Below, piece by piece: positions 6,375-14,368 of a DNA stretch of 64,000 nt. The DNA comes from Halioglobus sp. (GTDB lineage Bacteria > Pseudomonadota > Gammaproteobacteria > Pseudomonadales > Halieaceae), in NCBI GenBank assembly GCA_002699145.1, contig PABK01000004.1, forward strand, positions 123,200-187,199. The letters run 5' to 3'. Positions within the stretch are counted from its first letter, which is position 1; every line of letters begins with the position of its first letter. The notes beneath the pieces were generated by a model that saw only the letters and a list, made by a program, of their open reading frames with translations, was not told the origin of the DNA and ran no database searches. The translations under genes were made by a program, and so were the position numbers.

Positions 6375-7640
6375 TCAGGACGAGCGCGCGCTGTGCAGCG
6401 ACGCGTAGATGCGGTTTGCCTGGGGATCGTTGGCGCCGCGGTAGACACAGCGCGTACCGTCCGGGTGGTAGATATACGCGACGCAGCCATTGCAGTTGTC
6501 ACAACGGGACTCGCGCATGGCGCCGCTGCGGAATTGGGCGACGAGATCCGGGTCGCGCAGCAAGGCGCGCGCCATGACCACGCAGTCGAAACCGTCCGCC
6601 ATGGCGGTTTCGGCGTTGTCCAGTGACTTGACGCCGCCCAGGTAAGCCAGCGGCAGGTCCACGGCGGCGCGAATCTTGCGCGAGTATTCGCGAAAGTACA
6701 TCTCGCGGAAGTCGATCTTGCGCTCCGAGGCCGCCGCGGCTTTCATCATGAATGCGCCCAGGCGGTCGCCGGTGAGCTTCATGACCTTGATGATCTCCTC
6801 GCGGTTCATGTTACTGCCAAACATGAACCAGGTGGACTCGACGTTGCGCCCGCCGGACAGCACGAGCATATGCGCGCCGGCGTCCTGCAGGACCTGCGCG
6901 GTGACGATGCCGTCTTCCACCGTGGCGCCGCGGCTGGGGCCGTCGGCGACATTGATCTTGGCCAGTACGGCCAGGTCCTCGCCTACCGCCTCGCGCACGG
7001 CGCGCAGCACGCGGGCCGGGAAACGCACACGGTTTTCCGCGCTGCCGCCGTACTCGTCGTTGCGGCGATTGCTCATGGGCGAGATAAACTGGTTCAACAG
7101 GTAGCCGTGACCCATGTGAATCTCGACGGCGTCGAAGCCCCCCGCCCGCGCCAGTTTCGCCGCCTCGACGAACTCGGCGGTCACCTGCGCCATATCGGCC
7201 TCGTTCATCTTGCGCTGTAGCAGGTTGCCTTTCATCAGGCCCGCCGGGTTCAGCCCGGAGGACGCGCTCATCAGGCGCCCTTTCGCGTGCATGCCGGTGA
7301 CAAATGAGCCGCCGTGGGTGATTTGCGCGGAAATCGCCGCACCCTCGGCGTGTACCGCGTCGGTCAGTGCGCGCAGGTCGGGCAGGATCTCGTCGCGCAG
7401 CCAGGTCTGGTTGGGCAGCGTGCGGCCGATCGCTGACACCGCAAGATAGGCCGCGGTGGTCATGCCGACGCCGCCTGCCGCCAGTTCCCGGTGGTGATTT
7501 ACCAGCGCCGCCGTGGGTCGCCCGTCCAGGCACATGGCCTCGTTGGCCCCGGACTTGATAAACCGGTTGCGCAATGTAAGCGGACCGAGGTTAAAAGGCT
7601 CGAACGGGGACGGGATGGATTGGGTATCGGGGGTGTTCAT
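6375..7640 (-). CDS. NADH:flavin oxidoreductase, Old Yellow Enzyme family
   Basis: 421 residues. It is an FMN-dependent TIM barrel of the OYE family: SAQITHGGSF, the diagnostic EIHMGHGYLLNQFISPMSNRRNDEYGGSAENR region is present (first 20 residues suffice: EIHMGHGYLLNQFISPMSNR), and the C-terminal LGGVKSLDNAETAMADGFDC phosphate-binding part. The C-terminus carries C380-x2-C383-x2-C386-x11-C398, close to but one residue shorter than the Fe-S ligand spacing of dienoyl-CoA reductase FadH. OYEs reduce activated C=C bonds. Upstream lie two tandem copies of TTATGTTAAATAA that may be operators. The physiological substrate is unknown; the neighbourhood suggests enone or unsaturated ketone reduction. 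Confidence 0.88.
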   Translation of the reverse strand: MNTPDTQSIPSPFEPFNLGPLTLRNRFIKSGANEAMCLDGRPTAALVNHHRELAAGGVGMTTAAYLAVSAIGRTLPNQTWLRDEILPDLRALTDAVHAEGAAISAQITHGGSFVTGMHAKGRLMSASSGLNPAGLMKGNLLQRKMNEADMAQVTAEFVEAAKLARAGGFDAVEIHMGHGYLLNQFISPMSNRRNDEYGGSAENRVRFPARVLRAVREAVGEDLAVLAKINVADGPSRGATVEDGIVTAQVLQDAGAHMLVLSGGRNVESTWFMFGSNMNREEIIKVMKLTGDRLGAFMMKAAAASERKIDFREMYFREYSRKIRAAVDLPLAYLGGVKSLDNAETAMADGFDCVVMARALLRDPDLVAQFRSGAMRESRCDNCNGCVAYIYHPDGTRCVYRGANDPQANRIYASLHSARSS

Positions 7641-7664
7641 AGGTGCCTGGGCTCCCCTGGCGAC

Positions 7665-7717
7665 GGTGTTATGTTAAATAAAGGTGTTATGTTAAATAAT
7701 AGTGTTGTTCTGAATAC
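7665..7717. repeat. 18-bp direct repeats with TTATGTTAAATAA upstream of the OYE gene
   Basis: GGTGTTATGTTAAATAA occurs at 7665-7681 and 7683-7699, 18 bp apart; a degenerate third unit AGTGTTGTTCTGAATA follows at 7701. The array starts 25 bp upstream of the OYE start codon, a position suited to a promoter-overlapping operator or activator site. Confidence 0.6.
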
Positions 7718-7856
7718 GGGCGTTTGCCGGGCTAAAAGTCTATATGCAAGCCTCGCCACAGGCCAAGGGCGCGGGCCCCTGGCGCTACCGGGTCTGCTTC
7801 GTGCCGCGCCCTCGCGGTGCCGGCCAGTGCCGGTGTGCAGTCCCGGACTGGACAAT

Positions 7857-8765
7857 CTAGCCACCGAAATGCTTGGCGACCTCGACAATCAGTGACCTCA
7901 CGGCGCCGCGATCGTAGCCCAGCCGTTCGACCTCGGCCGGGTCCGGTTCGTAGCTGACGGTAGCCCCTACCCCGGCAAACATGATGGCGTCCGGGAGCAT
8001 AGGGTGGTCTTCCTCCCGGACCTCGAGGTCCGTGGGATTGCCCACGGCGTCGAACCACAGTTCCAGGTACTCCTTCCAGCTGTAGTTTTCGTCGCCGACC
8101 AGGTAGGCCCTGCCCGACTCGCCCCGTTCCAGTGCGCCCACAATGGCCTGCGACACCGAGGTTACGCTGACGTGGTTGGTCCCTCCCCTGGGCGCGAACA
8201 CCGGCAGTCCTTCCAGCGAGCCTTTGGCGTACTGCACCAGTGCTGCGAGATGCGGGATATCCAGGCCCGGCAACAAACCGAGGATAAAAGGCGCGTCGAT
8301 ACAGCAGACGACGAACGCGTCGTCGCTCATCGCCCTGATCGCCTGGTCCGCCAGGTGGCGAGAGCGCACGTAGGGGCAGACATCGATGCGCTCGGGCGCC
8401 ACCGTGGGATAGAAGGTGCCGACGTAGACGCAGCGGCGGATGCCGGCGGCGCGCGCGGCGGCGAAAAAACGCGGTACGCCCAGGGTATTGTATTTTTCGT
8501 AGAATGCCTCCGCCGTCACCGACCCGTCCGTGGGGACGTAGCGAATATCCACCGCCGCGGCAAACACCATCCAGTCGAATCCCTGCAACTGGCCGGCGCC
8601 GAAATCGTCCTCGGCGTAATCGCCCGCGATGAACGGGAAATCCGCCAGTACGGGCAGCGCGGAAGGCTTGCGCGCCATGAGTGTTACCTCGTGACCCAGG
8701 GATTTCAGCAGCAGCGCCACGTTGCCGCCGACCAGTCCCGTGCCACCCACGACGATAATTTTCAT
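7857..8765 (-). CDS. NAD(P)-binding epimerase/dehydratase-like protein
   Basis: 302 residues from the ATG at 8765, where GGAGAAGG precedes the start and the Rossmann motif begins at once (KIIVVGGTGLVGG, residues 2-14). This is an extended/atypical SDR of the NmrA or NAD-dependent epimerase class. The usual catalytic YxxxK is replaced by Y132-VRS-R136 in CPYVRSRHLAD, so Tyr is kept but Lys is Arg. It may bind NAD(P)H but act differently from classic epimerases. It follows the crotonase gene after 52 bp on the same strand. Substrate unknown. Confidence 0.78.
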   Translation of the reverse strand: MKIIVVGGTGLVGGNVALLLKSLGHEVTLMARKPSALPVLADFPFIAGDYAEDDFGAGQLQGFDWMVFAAAVDIRYVPTDGSVTAEAFYEKYNTLGVPRFFAAARAAGIRRCVYVGTFYPTVAPERIDVCPYVRSRHLADQAIRAMSDDAFVVCCIDAPFILGLLPGLDIPHLAALVQYAKGSLEGLPVFAPRGGTNHVSVTSVSQAIVGALERGESGRAYLVGDENYSWKEYLELWFDAVGNPTDLEVREEDHPMLPDAIMFAGVGATVSYEPDPAEVERLGYDRGAVRSLIVEVAKHFGG

Positions 8766-8817
8766 GCTCTTTTTCCTTCTCCAGATATCAACATTTCGAT
8801 CGCGCCCGCTGTGGGGT

Positions 8818-9585
8818 TTATTCCTTTTCCCTGCGTCCCTGGCTGACCACCTGCTCCCGCCGCCCGGCGATGACATGTCCCATGGCCTGACGGGCGGACT
8901 CGATGGCGGCGGCCTCCTCCCAGCGCAACGCCTCGTCCAGCGGCTTGCTGAAACCCTCGTCGATCAGTGTTTTGTACTGGGCCAGGATATGCGGCACACA
9001 GCGGCACATCTCCTCGGCCATGGCAATCGCCCGGGGTAACAGTTCCTCCGCGGGCACCACGTGATTGACCAGTCCCCACTCGTAGGCCTGCTGCGCAAAC
9101 ACCGGGGAGCCGGTAAACGATATTTCCTTGGCGCGCGAAATACCGATGAGTCGCGGCAGCTTCTGGCTCAGTCCCCAGCCGGGCAGGATGCCCACGCGCG
9201 CATGGGTGTCGGCAAAGCGCGCGTTTTCGGACGCTATCAACACATCGCAGGCCAGCGCCATTTCAAAGCCGCCGGTTACCGCGTGACCGTTGATCGCGCC
9301 GATAATCGGCCCGCTGAAACCTTCCATCGCCCGCGCGATCTTGTTGTCCGCCTCCTCCGAGGCATTGGATTCGCTGGCGGCCAGTTCCTTGAGGTCGAAG
9401 CCGGCGCAGAACGCCCGACCGTTGCCGGTGAGAATAACCACGCGAATTCCCGCGTCGCGTTCGCACTCGATGAATGCCTCGACAAGATCAGCGCGCAATT
9501 CCCGCGACAGGGCGTTCATCTCGTCCGGCCGATTGAGCGTTACCAGCGCGTAGCCGTCGTGCTTTTCCAGCAGTACCTTGTTCAT
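8818..9585 (-). CDS. Enoyl-CoA hydratase/isomerase family (crotonase) protein
   Basis: 255 residues, standard length. The crotonase signature is clear: FCAGFDLKEL (59-68, oxyanion hole), AINGHAVTGGFEMALACD (97-114) with the first acidic residue at E108. The second catalytic Glu of true hydratases (rat E164 position) is replaced by H128 in FADTHARVGILPGWG. It therefore may be an isomerase, hydrolase or other crotonase rather than a standard hydratase. It starts 1 bp after the stop of the upstream SDR gene, so both are in one operon under the MarR-linked promoter region. Confidence 0.86.
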   Translation of the reverse strand: MNKVLLEKHDGYALVTLNRPDEMNALSRELRADLVEAFIECERDAGIRVVILTGNGRAFCAGFDLKELAASESNASEEADNKIARAMEGFSGPIIGAINGHAVTGGFEMALACDVLIASENARFADTHARVGILPGWGLSQKLPRLIGISRAKEISFTGSPVFAQQAYEWGLVNHVVPAEELLPRAIAMAEEMCRCVPHILAQYKTLIDEGFSKPLDEALRWEEAAAIESARQAMGHVIAGRREQVVSQGRREKE

Positions 9586-9586
9586 C

Positions 9587-10426
9587 TCAGTCTCCCAGCA
9601 ATGACGGGACCCGCAGAAGGTCCAGTTTTTTTGCCATGGCCGGAGCAGCCAGCGTCTCGTGCGGGTTGCACTCGGCTGGCGGCTCGTTGTCCGCGAGCCA
9701 GGCGACGACCGCGGCGATCGCCTGGGGTGTACAGGGCTTGTAGCGGGCCATGAGTTCGTCTGTCATGCCGGCGGCTCGCATGACCTCGGTCATCACCGTG
9801 CCCGGCTCCATGTTGAAAACGCGCAGGCCGCTGCCGGCGTGCTCGACGCGCAGCGCGCCCGCCATGCGCGCGAAGGCCGCCTTGGATGACGGATAGGCGA
9901 AGCCCCAGCCACCCTTGTCCGCCGGCGCCGGCGGATTGTGGAAGGCGGTGTAGGACACCATGTTGATCAGCGTGCCCTGCCCCCGCTCGAGCATGCCCGG
10001 TAACAGTGTCCGCACCAGCGCCAGCGGCGTGAAGATATTGCCCTGGTAGATGCGCTCCAGTTGTTCTCGTGTTACATCCAGCACCGACGCCAGGTTGCCC
10101 TCACCCTGGTAGACCGCGTTGTTGAACAGCAGGTCGATATGTCCAAAATGCGCCTGCGCCTGCAGGGCGGCGTCCACCATGCTCTGCTCGTCGAGGATAT
10201 CGGCACGCAGGCACAGCGCTTCTCCCCCCGCCCGCTCTACCGCCGCGGCTGTGGCTTCCAGGCTGCCGGGCAGCGGCGCGTCACTGCCGACGTGGTCGTG
10301 CCGCTCCCCCTCGGCCAGGGTGCGCGCCGTAATGGCAACGCGGTAGCCCAGCCGCGCGAGGGCCACGGCGGATTCCGCGCCGATGCCACGGCTGGCGCCA
10401 GTTATCAGGGCGACTTTTGTGCTCAT
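9587..10426 (-). CDS. Short-chain dehydrogenase/reductase
   Basis: 279 residues. TGASRGIG at 9-16 binds the cofactor; the NNA motif is FNNAVYQG (101-108) and the active site Y178-PSS-K182. An insertion between beta-2 and alpha-C (RTLAEGERHDHVGSDAPLPGS) is larger than in minimal SDRs and is seen in a subfamily with an extra loop. The start ATG overlaps the last 4 bases of the MarR gene (ATGA), showing translational coupling with the regulator. The substrate is unknown; context suggests a hydroxyacyl or hydroxy-ring dehydrogenase of the local catabolic cluster. Confidence 0.87.
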   Translation of the reverse strand: MSTKVALITGASRGIGAESAVALARLGYRVAITARTLAEGERHDHVGSDAPLPGSLEATAAAVERAGGEALCLRADILDEQSMVDAALQAQAHFGHIDLLFNNAVYQGEGNLASVLDVTREQLERIYQGNIFTPLALVRTLLPGMLERGQGTLINMVSYTAFHNPPAPADKGGWGFAYPSSKAAFARMAGALRVEHAGSGLRVFNMEPGTVMTEVMRAAGMTDELMARYKPCTPQAIAAVVAWLADNEPPAECNPHETLAAPAMAKKLDLLRVPSLLGD

Positions 10427-10872
10427 CGTATGTCTCCGTCCCGGCCGAGGGTCACAAGGGTGTCGAGGGATTGCATCAGTCGATCCAGTTCCTTTTCGCC
10501 GACAAGGCCGGCGTACTGCGCCCAGACCCGTTCTGTCGACTTCGTCAGCTGCTCGATGATGCGCTGTCCCGCGGTGGTGAACTCGATCAGCTTCGCGCGC
10601 GAATCCGCCGGGTCGGCCCGGCGGCAGATCAGGCCCAGACCCTCCAGCTCATGCACGATCTTCATCATCGATTGCGGGCGAATGCCCGCGGCCTCGGCGA
10701 GGTCCACACTGCGGCTGGCGCCGTAGCGATCCAGGTGCATGAACAGCGCCCGGTGACGATAGCGAATACCGGGAAAGCCGCAGCCCTCCAGGTCACTGTC
10801 GAGCCGCCGCTGGAAATCCTGCAGGGCCAGCATCAATAGTTGCCCGAGTTCATGCTTTTCGATACGGGGCAT
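10423..10872 (-). CDS. MarR family transcriptional regulator
   Basis: 149 residues with winged-helix core: VDLAEAAGIRPQSMMKIVHELEGLGLICRRADPADSRAK (about residues 56-94), typical of MarR proteins that sense phenolic or lipophilic ligands. First gene of the operon with the SDR and crotonase genes and divergent from the LLM oxidoreductase. A perfect 25-bp palindrome lies between the two start codons and is its probable binding site. Likely represses both transcription units and is released by a pathway metabolite (inference). Confidence 0.9.
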   Translation of the reverse strand: MPRIEKHELGQLLMLALQDFQRRLDSDLEGCGFPGIRYRHRALFMHLDRYGASRSVDLAEAAGIRPQSMMKIVHELEGLGLICRRADPADSRAKLIEFTTAGQRIIEQLTKSTERVWAQYAGLVGEKELDRLMQSLDTLVTLGRDGDIR

Positions 10873-10876
10873 TGCA

Positions 10877-10915
10877 TTGCCAAATTAATAAGCTAAACTT
10901 ACTATAAGTTTAGCT
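10877..10915 (+). promoter_or_regulatory. Promoter and perfect palindromic operator between marR and LLM gene
   Basis: AGCTAAACTTA (10891-10901), CTA, TAAGTTTAGCT (10905-10915): perfect 11-bp arms. For the plus-strand gene, -35 TTGCCA (10877-10882), 17-bp spacer and -10 TACTAT (10900-10905) place the -10 at the palindrome centre, so a bound dimer would block RNA polymerase. Confidence 0.75.
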
Positions 10916-10939
10916 GTTTGTTTTTGCGGAGGTCAAGGT

Positions 10940-11962
10940 ATGTTCGAGGTATTCGCCGCCACCCCGGAGGATATGGGCCCGGGCGAGATCGGCGCCCATG
11001 CCGCCCGCGCCGAGGCCATGGGCTTCGACGGGCTGCAGGTCCCGGACGCGATCCACGACGGGCTGCTGCTCGCGGCCATGGCCCTGGCGGCCACCGAACG
11101 CCTGATCGTCGGCACCGGCGTGCTGCTGGCTTTCCCGCGCAGCCCGATGGTGACGGCTATCGCCAGCTGGGACCTGCAGAAGATGTCCGGCGGCCGCTTT
11201 GAACTGGGCCTGGGCACGCAGATCAAGCAGAATATCGAGCAGCGTTACGCCGCGCGCTGGGATTCGCCGGTGCCGCAGATGCGTGAATATGTGCAGGCGA
11301 TCAAGGCGATCTTCCACAGTTTCCAGACCGGGGAGCGCCTGAACTTCGAGGGAGAGCACTACCGCCTGACGCGCCTGCAACCCTTCTTCAACCCCGGCCC
11401 CATAGACCACCCCGACCTTCCCATTCTCTGCGGCGCCGTGGGCCCCGCGATGACGCGCATGGTCGGCCGAATCGCGGACGGTATGATCACCCACCCCACC
11501 AACACGCCGCCGGAATATATCCGCAAGGTCTGCCTGCCCCGTCTGCAGGACGGTTTCGACCGGGCCGGCAGGAGCGCAGGGGATTTCAAACTGGTGCTGG
11601 GGCCGCTCACCGCCACCGGCAAGGACGAGGCGACGGTCGCCGCGGAATGGGAAAAGCAGCGCAACCTGCTGGGCTTCCTCTACTCGACGCCCGCCTACTG
11701 GCCGAGCCTGGAGCTGTTTGGCTGGCAGGACAAGGGCCAGCAACTGCTGGACATGACGCGTTCCGGCAACTGGGGCGACATGCCCAACATCATCACCGAT
11801 GACATGCTGGAGAAGTTCGTACCCCGGGGAACCTACGACGATATCGCCGCTATCTACCAGTCCCGCTACGGCGACCTGACCCGGCGCATTACCTTTCCCA
11901 TGCCCGAGGACCCGGCGGACGACGCACTCGCCGCGGCGGCGATCGCCAGGCTCAGGCAGTAG
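10940..11962 (+). CDS. LLM-class (luciferase-like) flavin/F420-dependent oxidoreductase
   Basis: 340 residues, TIM-barrel of the bacterial luciferase superfamily, most like the TIGR03617 F420-dependent subfamily: ARAEAMGFDGLQVPDAIHDG, GTGVLLAFPRSPMVTAIASWDLQKMSGGRFELGLGTQ, and RWDSPVPQMREYVQAIKAIF. Such enzymes use F420 or FMN to oxidise or hydroxylate lipophilic substrates. F420 use is uncommon in gammaproteobacteria, so FMN is also possible. GGAGG precedes the ATG. Expression is probably controlled by the divergent MarR through the 25-bp palindrome. Confidence 0.85.
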   Translation: MFEVFAATPEDMGPGEIGAHAARAEAMGFDGLQVPDAIHDGLLLAAMALAATERLIVGTGVLLAFPRSPMVTAIASWDLQKMSGGRFELGLGTQIKQNIEQRYAARWDSPVPQMREYVQAIKAIFHSFQTGERLNFEGEHYRLTRLQPFFNPGPIDHPDLPILCGAVGPAMTRMVGRIADGMITHPTNTPPEYIRKVCLPRLQDGFDRAGRSAGDFKLVLGPLTATGKDEATVAAEWEKQRNLLGFLYSTPAYWPSLELFGWQDKGQQLLDMTRSGNWGDMPNIITDDMLEKFVPRGTYDDIAAIYQSRYGDLTRRITFPMPEDPADDALAAAAIARLRQ

Positions 11963-12031
11963 GCCTGGTCGCCGCAGCCGGGCAGTGCGCAGGTACGCGC
12001 ACGCGCGGCCCGGCCGGGCGACGGGGGCGCG

Positions 12032-12781
12032 CTAGTACGGCGCCGCGCCGCCGTCCACGCAGAACAACTGCCCGGTAATCCAGCTCGCTTCATGCGCAGC
12101 GAGAAAACCCGCCATGTAGCCGGCGTCGGCGGCTGTGCCCAGCCGGCCGCAGGGTATGGACGGAATGATGTGCTCGGCAAACTCCTCGGGCACGGTGTCC
12201 ATCAGGCCCAGCGCAATGGCGTTACACGTGACCCCGTACTGTGCGACCTCCTGGGAAATGTGCCGCATAAGATTGATGGAACCCGCCTTGGCCGCGCCGT
12301 AGATGGATACACCGATATTCAGCCCGGTCCTGCCGGCGGCGGAGGATATGGTGATCACGCGCCCCCAGCCGCGCTCGCACATGCCCGGCAGCACGGCGTG
12401 GGTGCAGTGCATGACGCCGTACAGGTTCACATCGATAAACTTCCTCCAGTTGTCCGGTAGCGAATCCTTGAACAGCGCCTGTTCCATCTCCACCGCACCC
12501 GCGTTGCCGACGTTGTTCACAAGGATGTCGATCCCTGCAAACGTCGTGCACAGACCGTCGATTGCACTGGTCACGGCGGCGCTATCGGTGACGTCCCAGG
12601 CGCTGTGGCTGGCCTTGCCCCCGTCATCCACAATCTGCTGCGCGCTGGCGCGGGCCTTGTCGGCGTCGATGTCATTGACGACGACATGCGCGCCCTGGCT
12701 CGCCAGCTGGCGGGCAATGCCCTGCCCCATGCCGCTGCCCGCCCCGGTGACCAGCGCCGTTTTTCCCGTCAGATCCAGCAT
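12032..12781 (-). CDS. Short-chain dehydrogenase/reductase
   Basis: 249 residues from the ATG at 12781 (GGAGAG 8 bp upstream; an in-frame extension to 12823 is not needed). TGAGSGMG (12-19), VNN-VGNAG (88-94), catalytic Ser146/147 and Y161-GAA-K165. The loss of Ala in NNAG (NNVG) is a small variation. Asp37 after the second strand (VVVNDID) predicts NAD preference. It lies in the same orientation as the next SDR, 87 bp apart, probably one operon. Likely oxidises a hydroxyl group on a pathway intermediate. Confidence 0.88.
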   Translation of the reverse strand: MLDLTGKTALVTGAGSGMGQGIARQLASQGAHVVVNDIDADKARASAQQIVDDGGKASHSAWDVTDSAAVTSAIDGLCTTFAGIDILVNNVGNAGAVEMEQALFKDSLPDNWRKFIDVNLYGVMHCTHAVLPGMCERGWGRVITISSAAGRTGLNIGVSIYGAAKAGSINLMRHISQEVAQYGVTCNAIALGLMDTVPEEFAEHIIPSIPCGRLGTAADAGYMAGFLAAHEASWITGQLFCVDGGAAPY

Positions 12782-12868
12782 GTCTTTCTCTCCTTCGTTT
12801 CCCTGGTGTGCGCCGGCTGCCAAACGGCAGGCGCGGTAAGAGTGTCGGCGGCCGGCCCGGCGACGCGC

Positions 12869-13708
12869 CTAGAGTTTGCCCAGTGTGAACGCGTCACCGA
12901 TGACCTCGCTGCCGGCCAGGTCATGCAGTTTGCGCCCGCTGGCGTGGACGATATTGCGGCTGTAGACCACCTGGCCGACATGGCGCCCGGTGCAAAGCTC
13001 CAGCGCGCCTTCAGCCATCATCTCGACCGGCTCGATCATGTCGGGGCGCCGTTGTGCGATGGCCTCGACCGCATCGCCGACATTGGTCAGCACGATATTG
13101 CTGGGCGCCATGGCGTTGACGAAGATATTCTCCTCGACCAGTTCATCGGCCAGCGCCTGCGTGTAGCGGTTGAGGGCGGCCTTGGTGGCACCGTAGGGCC
13201 CGATCACATGCGCGGCGATCTTTGCGTCCGGGTAAGGTGGTTGCGGCTGCTCGGCCGAGCGGCTGGAGATGTTCAGGCACCAGCCGGCGCCCTTCTCGCG
13301 CATGCCGGGCAGGGCCTGCTGCAATAACTCGATGGGTACGTTGACATTGAGGTCGAACACGCGATTCCGCGACTCGCTGGAGTTCACGCTGGGCAAATCC
13401 CAATCCGCGCGGGCGGCGTTATTGACCAGTATATCGATCGCGCCGAAGTTCGCGCTGGCCCGTTCAATCAGTGTGGAGCGTTGTTCGACATCCGCCAGGT
13501 CGCAGGCCACGGCGGCGGCCTTGCCCCCCGCCGCCTCGATACCGGCGACGGTCTCTTCCAGCGTACCTTCGAGGTCGCCGTGCGCACCCAGGCGCGACGC
13601 GCTGACGACCACGGCGGCGCCCTCGGCCGCGAACCGCTGGGCAATGGCCCTGCCAATTCCCCGGCTTGCGCCGGTAATGAAGGCGACGCGCCCGTTCAGC
13701 TCACCCAT
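12869..13708 (-). CDS. Short-chain dehydrogenase/reductase
   Basis: 279 residues with TGASRGIG (12-19), LVNNAAR (94-100), SS at 148-149 and Y172-GAT-K176. GGGAGGAA precedes the ATG. The region SASRLGAHGDLEGTLEETV (36-54) is the longer cofactor loop also seen in the SDR at 9587, which suggests the two belong to the same SDR subgroup. It probably works with the SDR gene immediately downstream. Substrate unknown. Confidence 0.88.
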   Translation of the reverse strand: MGELNGRVAFITGASRGIGRAIAQRFAAEGAAVVVSASRLGAHGDLEGTLEETVAGIEAAGGKAAAVACDLADVEQRSTLIERASANFGAIDILVNNAARADWDLPSVNSSESRNRVFDLNVNVPIELLQQALPGMREKGAGWCLNISSRSAEQPQPPYPDAKIAAHVIGPYGATKAALNRYTQALADELVEENIFVNAMAPSNIVLTNVGDAVEAIAQRRPDMIEPVEMMAEGALELCTGRHVGQVVYSRNIVHASGRKLHDLAGSEVIGDAFTLGKL

Positions 13709-13811
13709 GTGTTCCTCCCTTCCAATCCACTAGGTTCTACCGGGCGCAGTCGCTACAGCGCCCACTCGTTGTAAAAAGCCGTACCTGTCGGCCCGCGGGT
13801 GCGAGCCGGCC

Positions 13812-14285
13812 TCAACCGGCCGGGTGTGCCGCCTCGAGATCCCAGTTCTCCATGAGTACCTTGTTGGCGTACCAGGTGTTCCAGTGTTCGGTCAGGTACT
13901 GGATCTTGCCTTCCGCGTTGAAACGAAAGACGAAACAGTAGACGTTCTTGTAATCCTTGCCGCCGTGGGTCTTGCTGTACTGCGTGTGCTGCCTGACGAC
14001 ATAGTCCCCGTCGGCGAGTATGACGACATCCTCAAGGCGAATGGTGCCCAGGTCATAGGAATCTATGCCCTTGTCCGACTTGTCATCACCTGCGCCGTAC
14101 AAGATGGATTTGATCTTCTCGATACCCTTGTGTTCGGTTTCGCCTTCCAGCCCCGGCAGTTTCGGCAGGCCGTTCCACCACGCGGCGTCGTCGGCGAATA
14201 TGGCTTCAGCGCTGCCGAAGCTGCCATCAAACATGGAATTCACGGTGTCGATATTGCGCTGCTCTGCTTCGGTGTAGTTTGGCAT
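13812..14285 (-). CDS. NTF2-like (SnoaL/limonene-epoxide-hydrolase-like) protein
   Basis: 157 residues of the NTF2-like alpha+beta barrel type: NIDTVNSMFDGSFGSAEAIFADDAAWWNGLPKLPG, then VVILADGDYVVRQHTQYSKTHGGKDYKNVYCFVFRFNAEGKIQYLTEHWNTWYA. Relatives include steroid isomerase-, limonene-epoxide hydrolase- and cyclase-like enzymes. Acidic and aromatic pocket residues are present, but no catalytic set can be assigned with confidence. GGAGA precedes the start. The nitroreductase gene is 83 bp upstream, on the same strand. Confidence 0.75.
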   Translation of the reverse strand: MPNYTEAEQRNIDTVNSMFDGSFGSAEAIFADDAAWWNGLPKLPGLEGETEHKGIEKIKSILYGAGDDKSDKGIDSYDLGTIRLEDVVILADGDYVVRQHTQYSKTHGGKDYKNVYCFVFRFNAEGKIQYLTEHWNTWYANKVLMENWDLEAAHPAG

Positions 14286-14368
14286 GATGTGTCTCCGTTA
14301 TTAGTGATACCCGGCCGCCTGGTAACCGGCCGCGAACAGTGAGCCATCCCCGTAGCTCTTGCGGGGAG

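Noticed and set aside
6154..6408. 84-codon open frame in the intergenic region before the OYE gene
   Set aside because: No ribosome binding site, no recognisable sequence, overlaps the OYE end on the other strand, and begins inside the repeated TTATGTTAAATAA motif.
7491..7895. Open frame across the 5' end of the OYE gene and the 18-bp repeats
   Set aside because: Antisense to the OYE N-terminus and made partly of the direct repeat; no family similarity.
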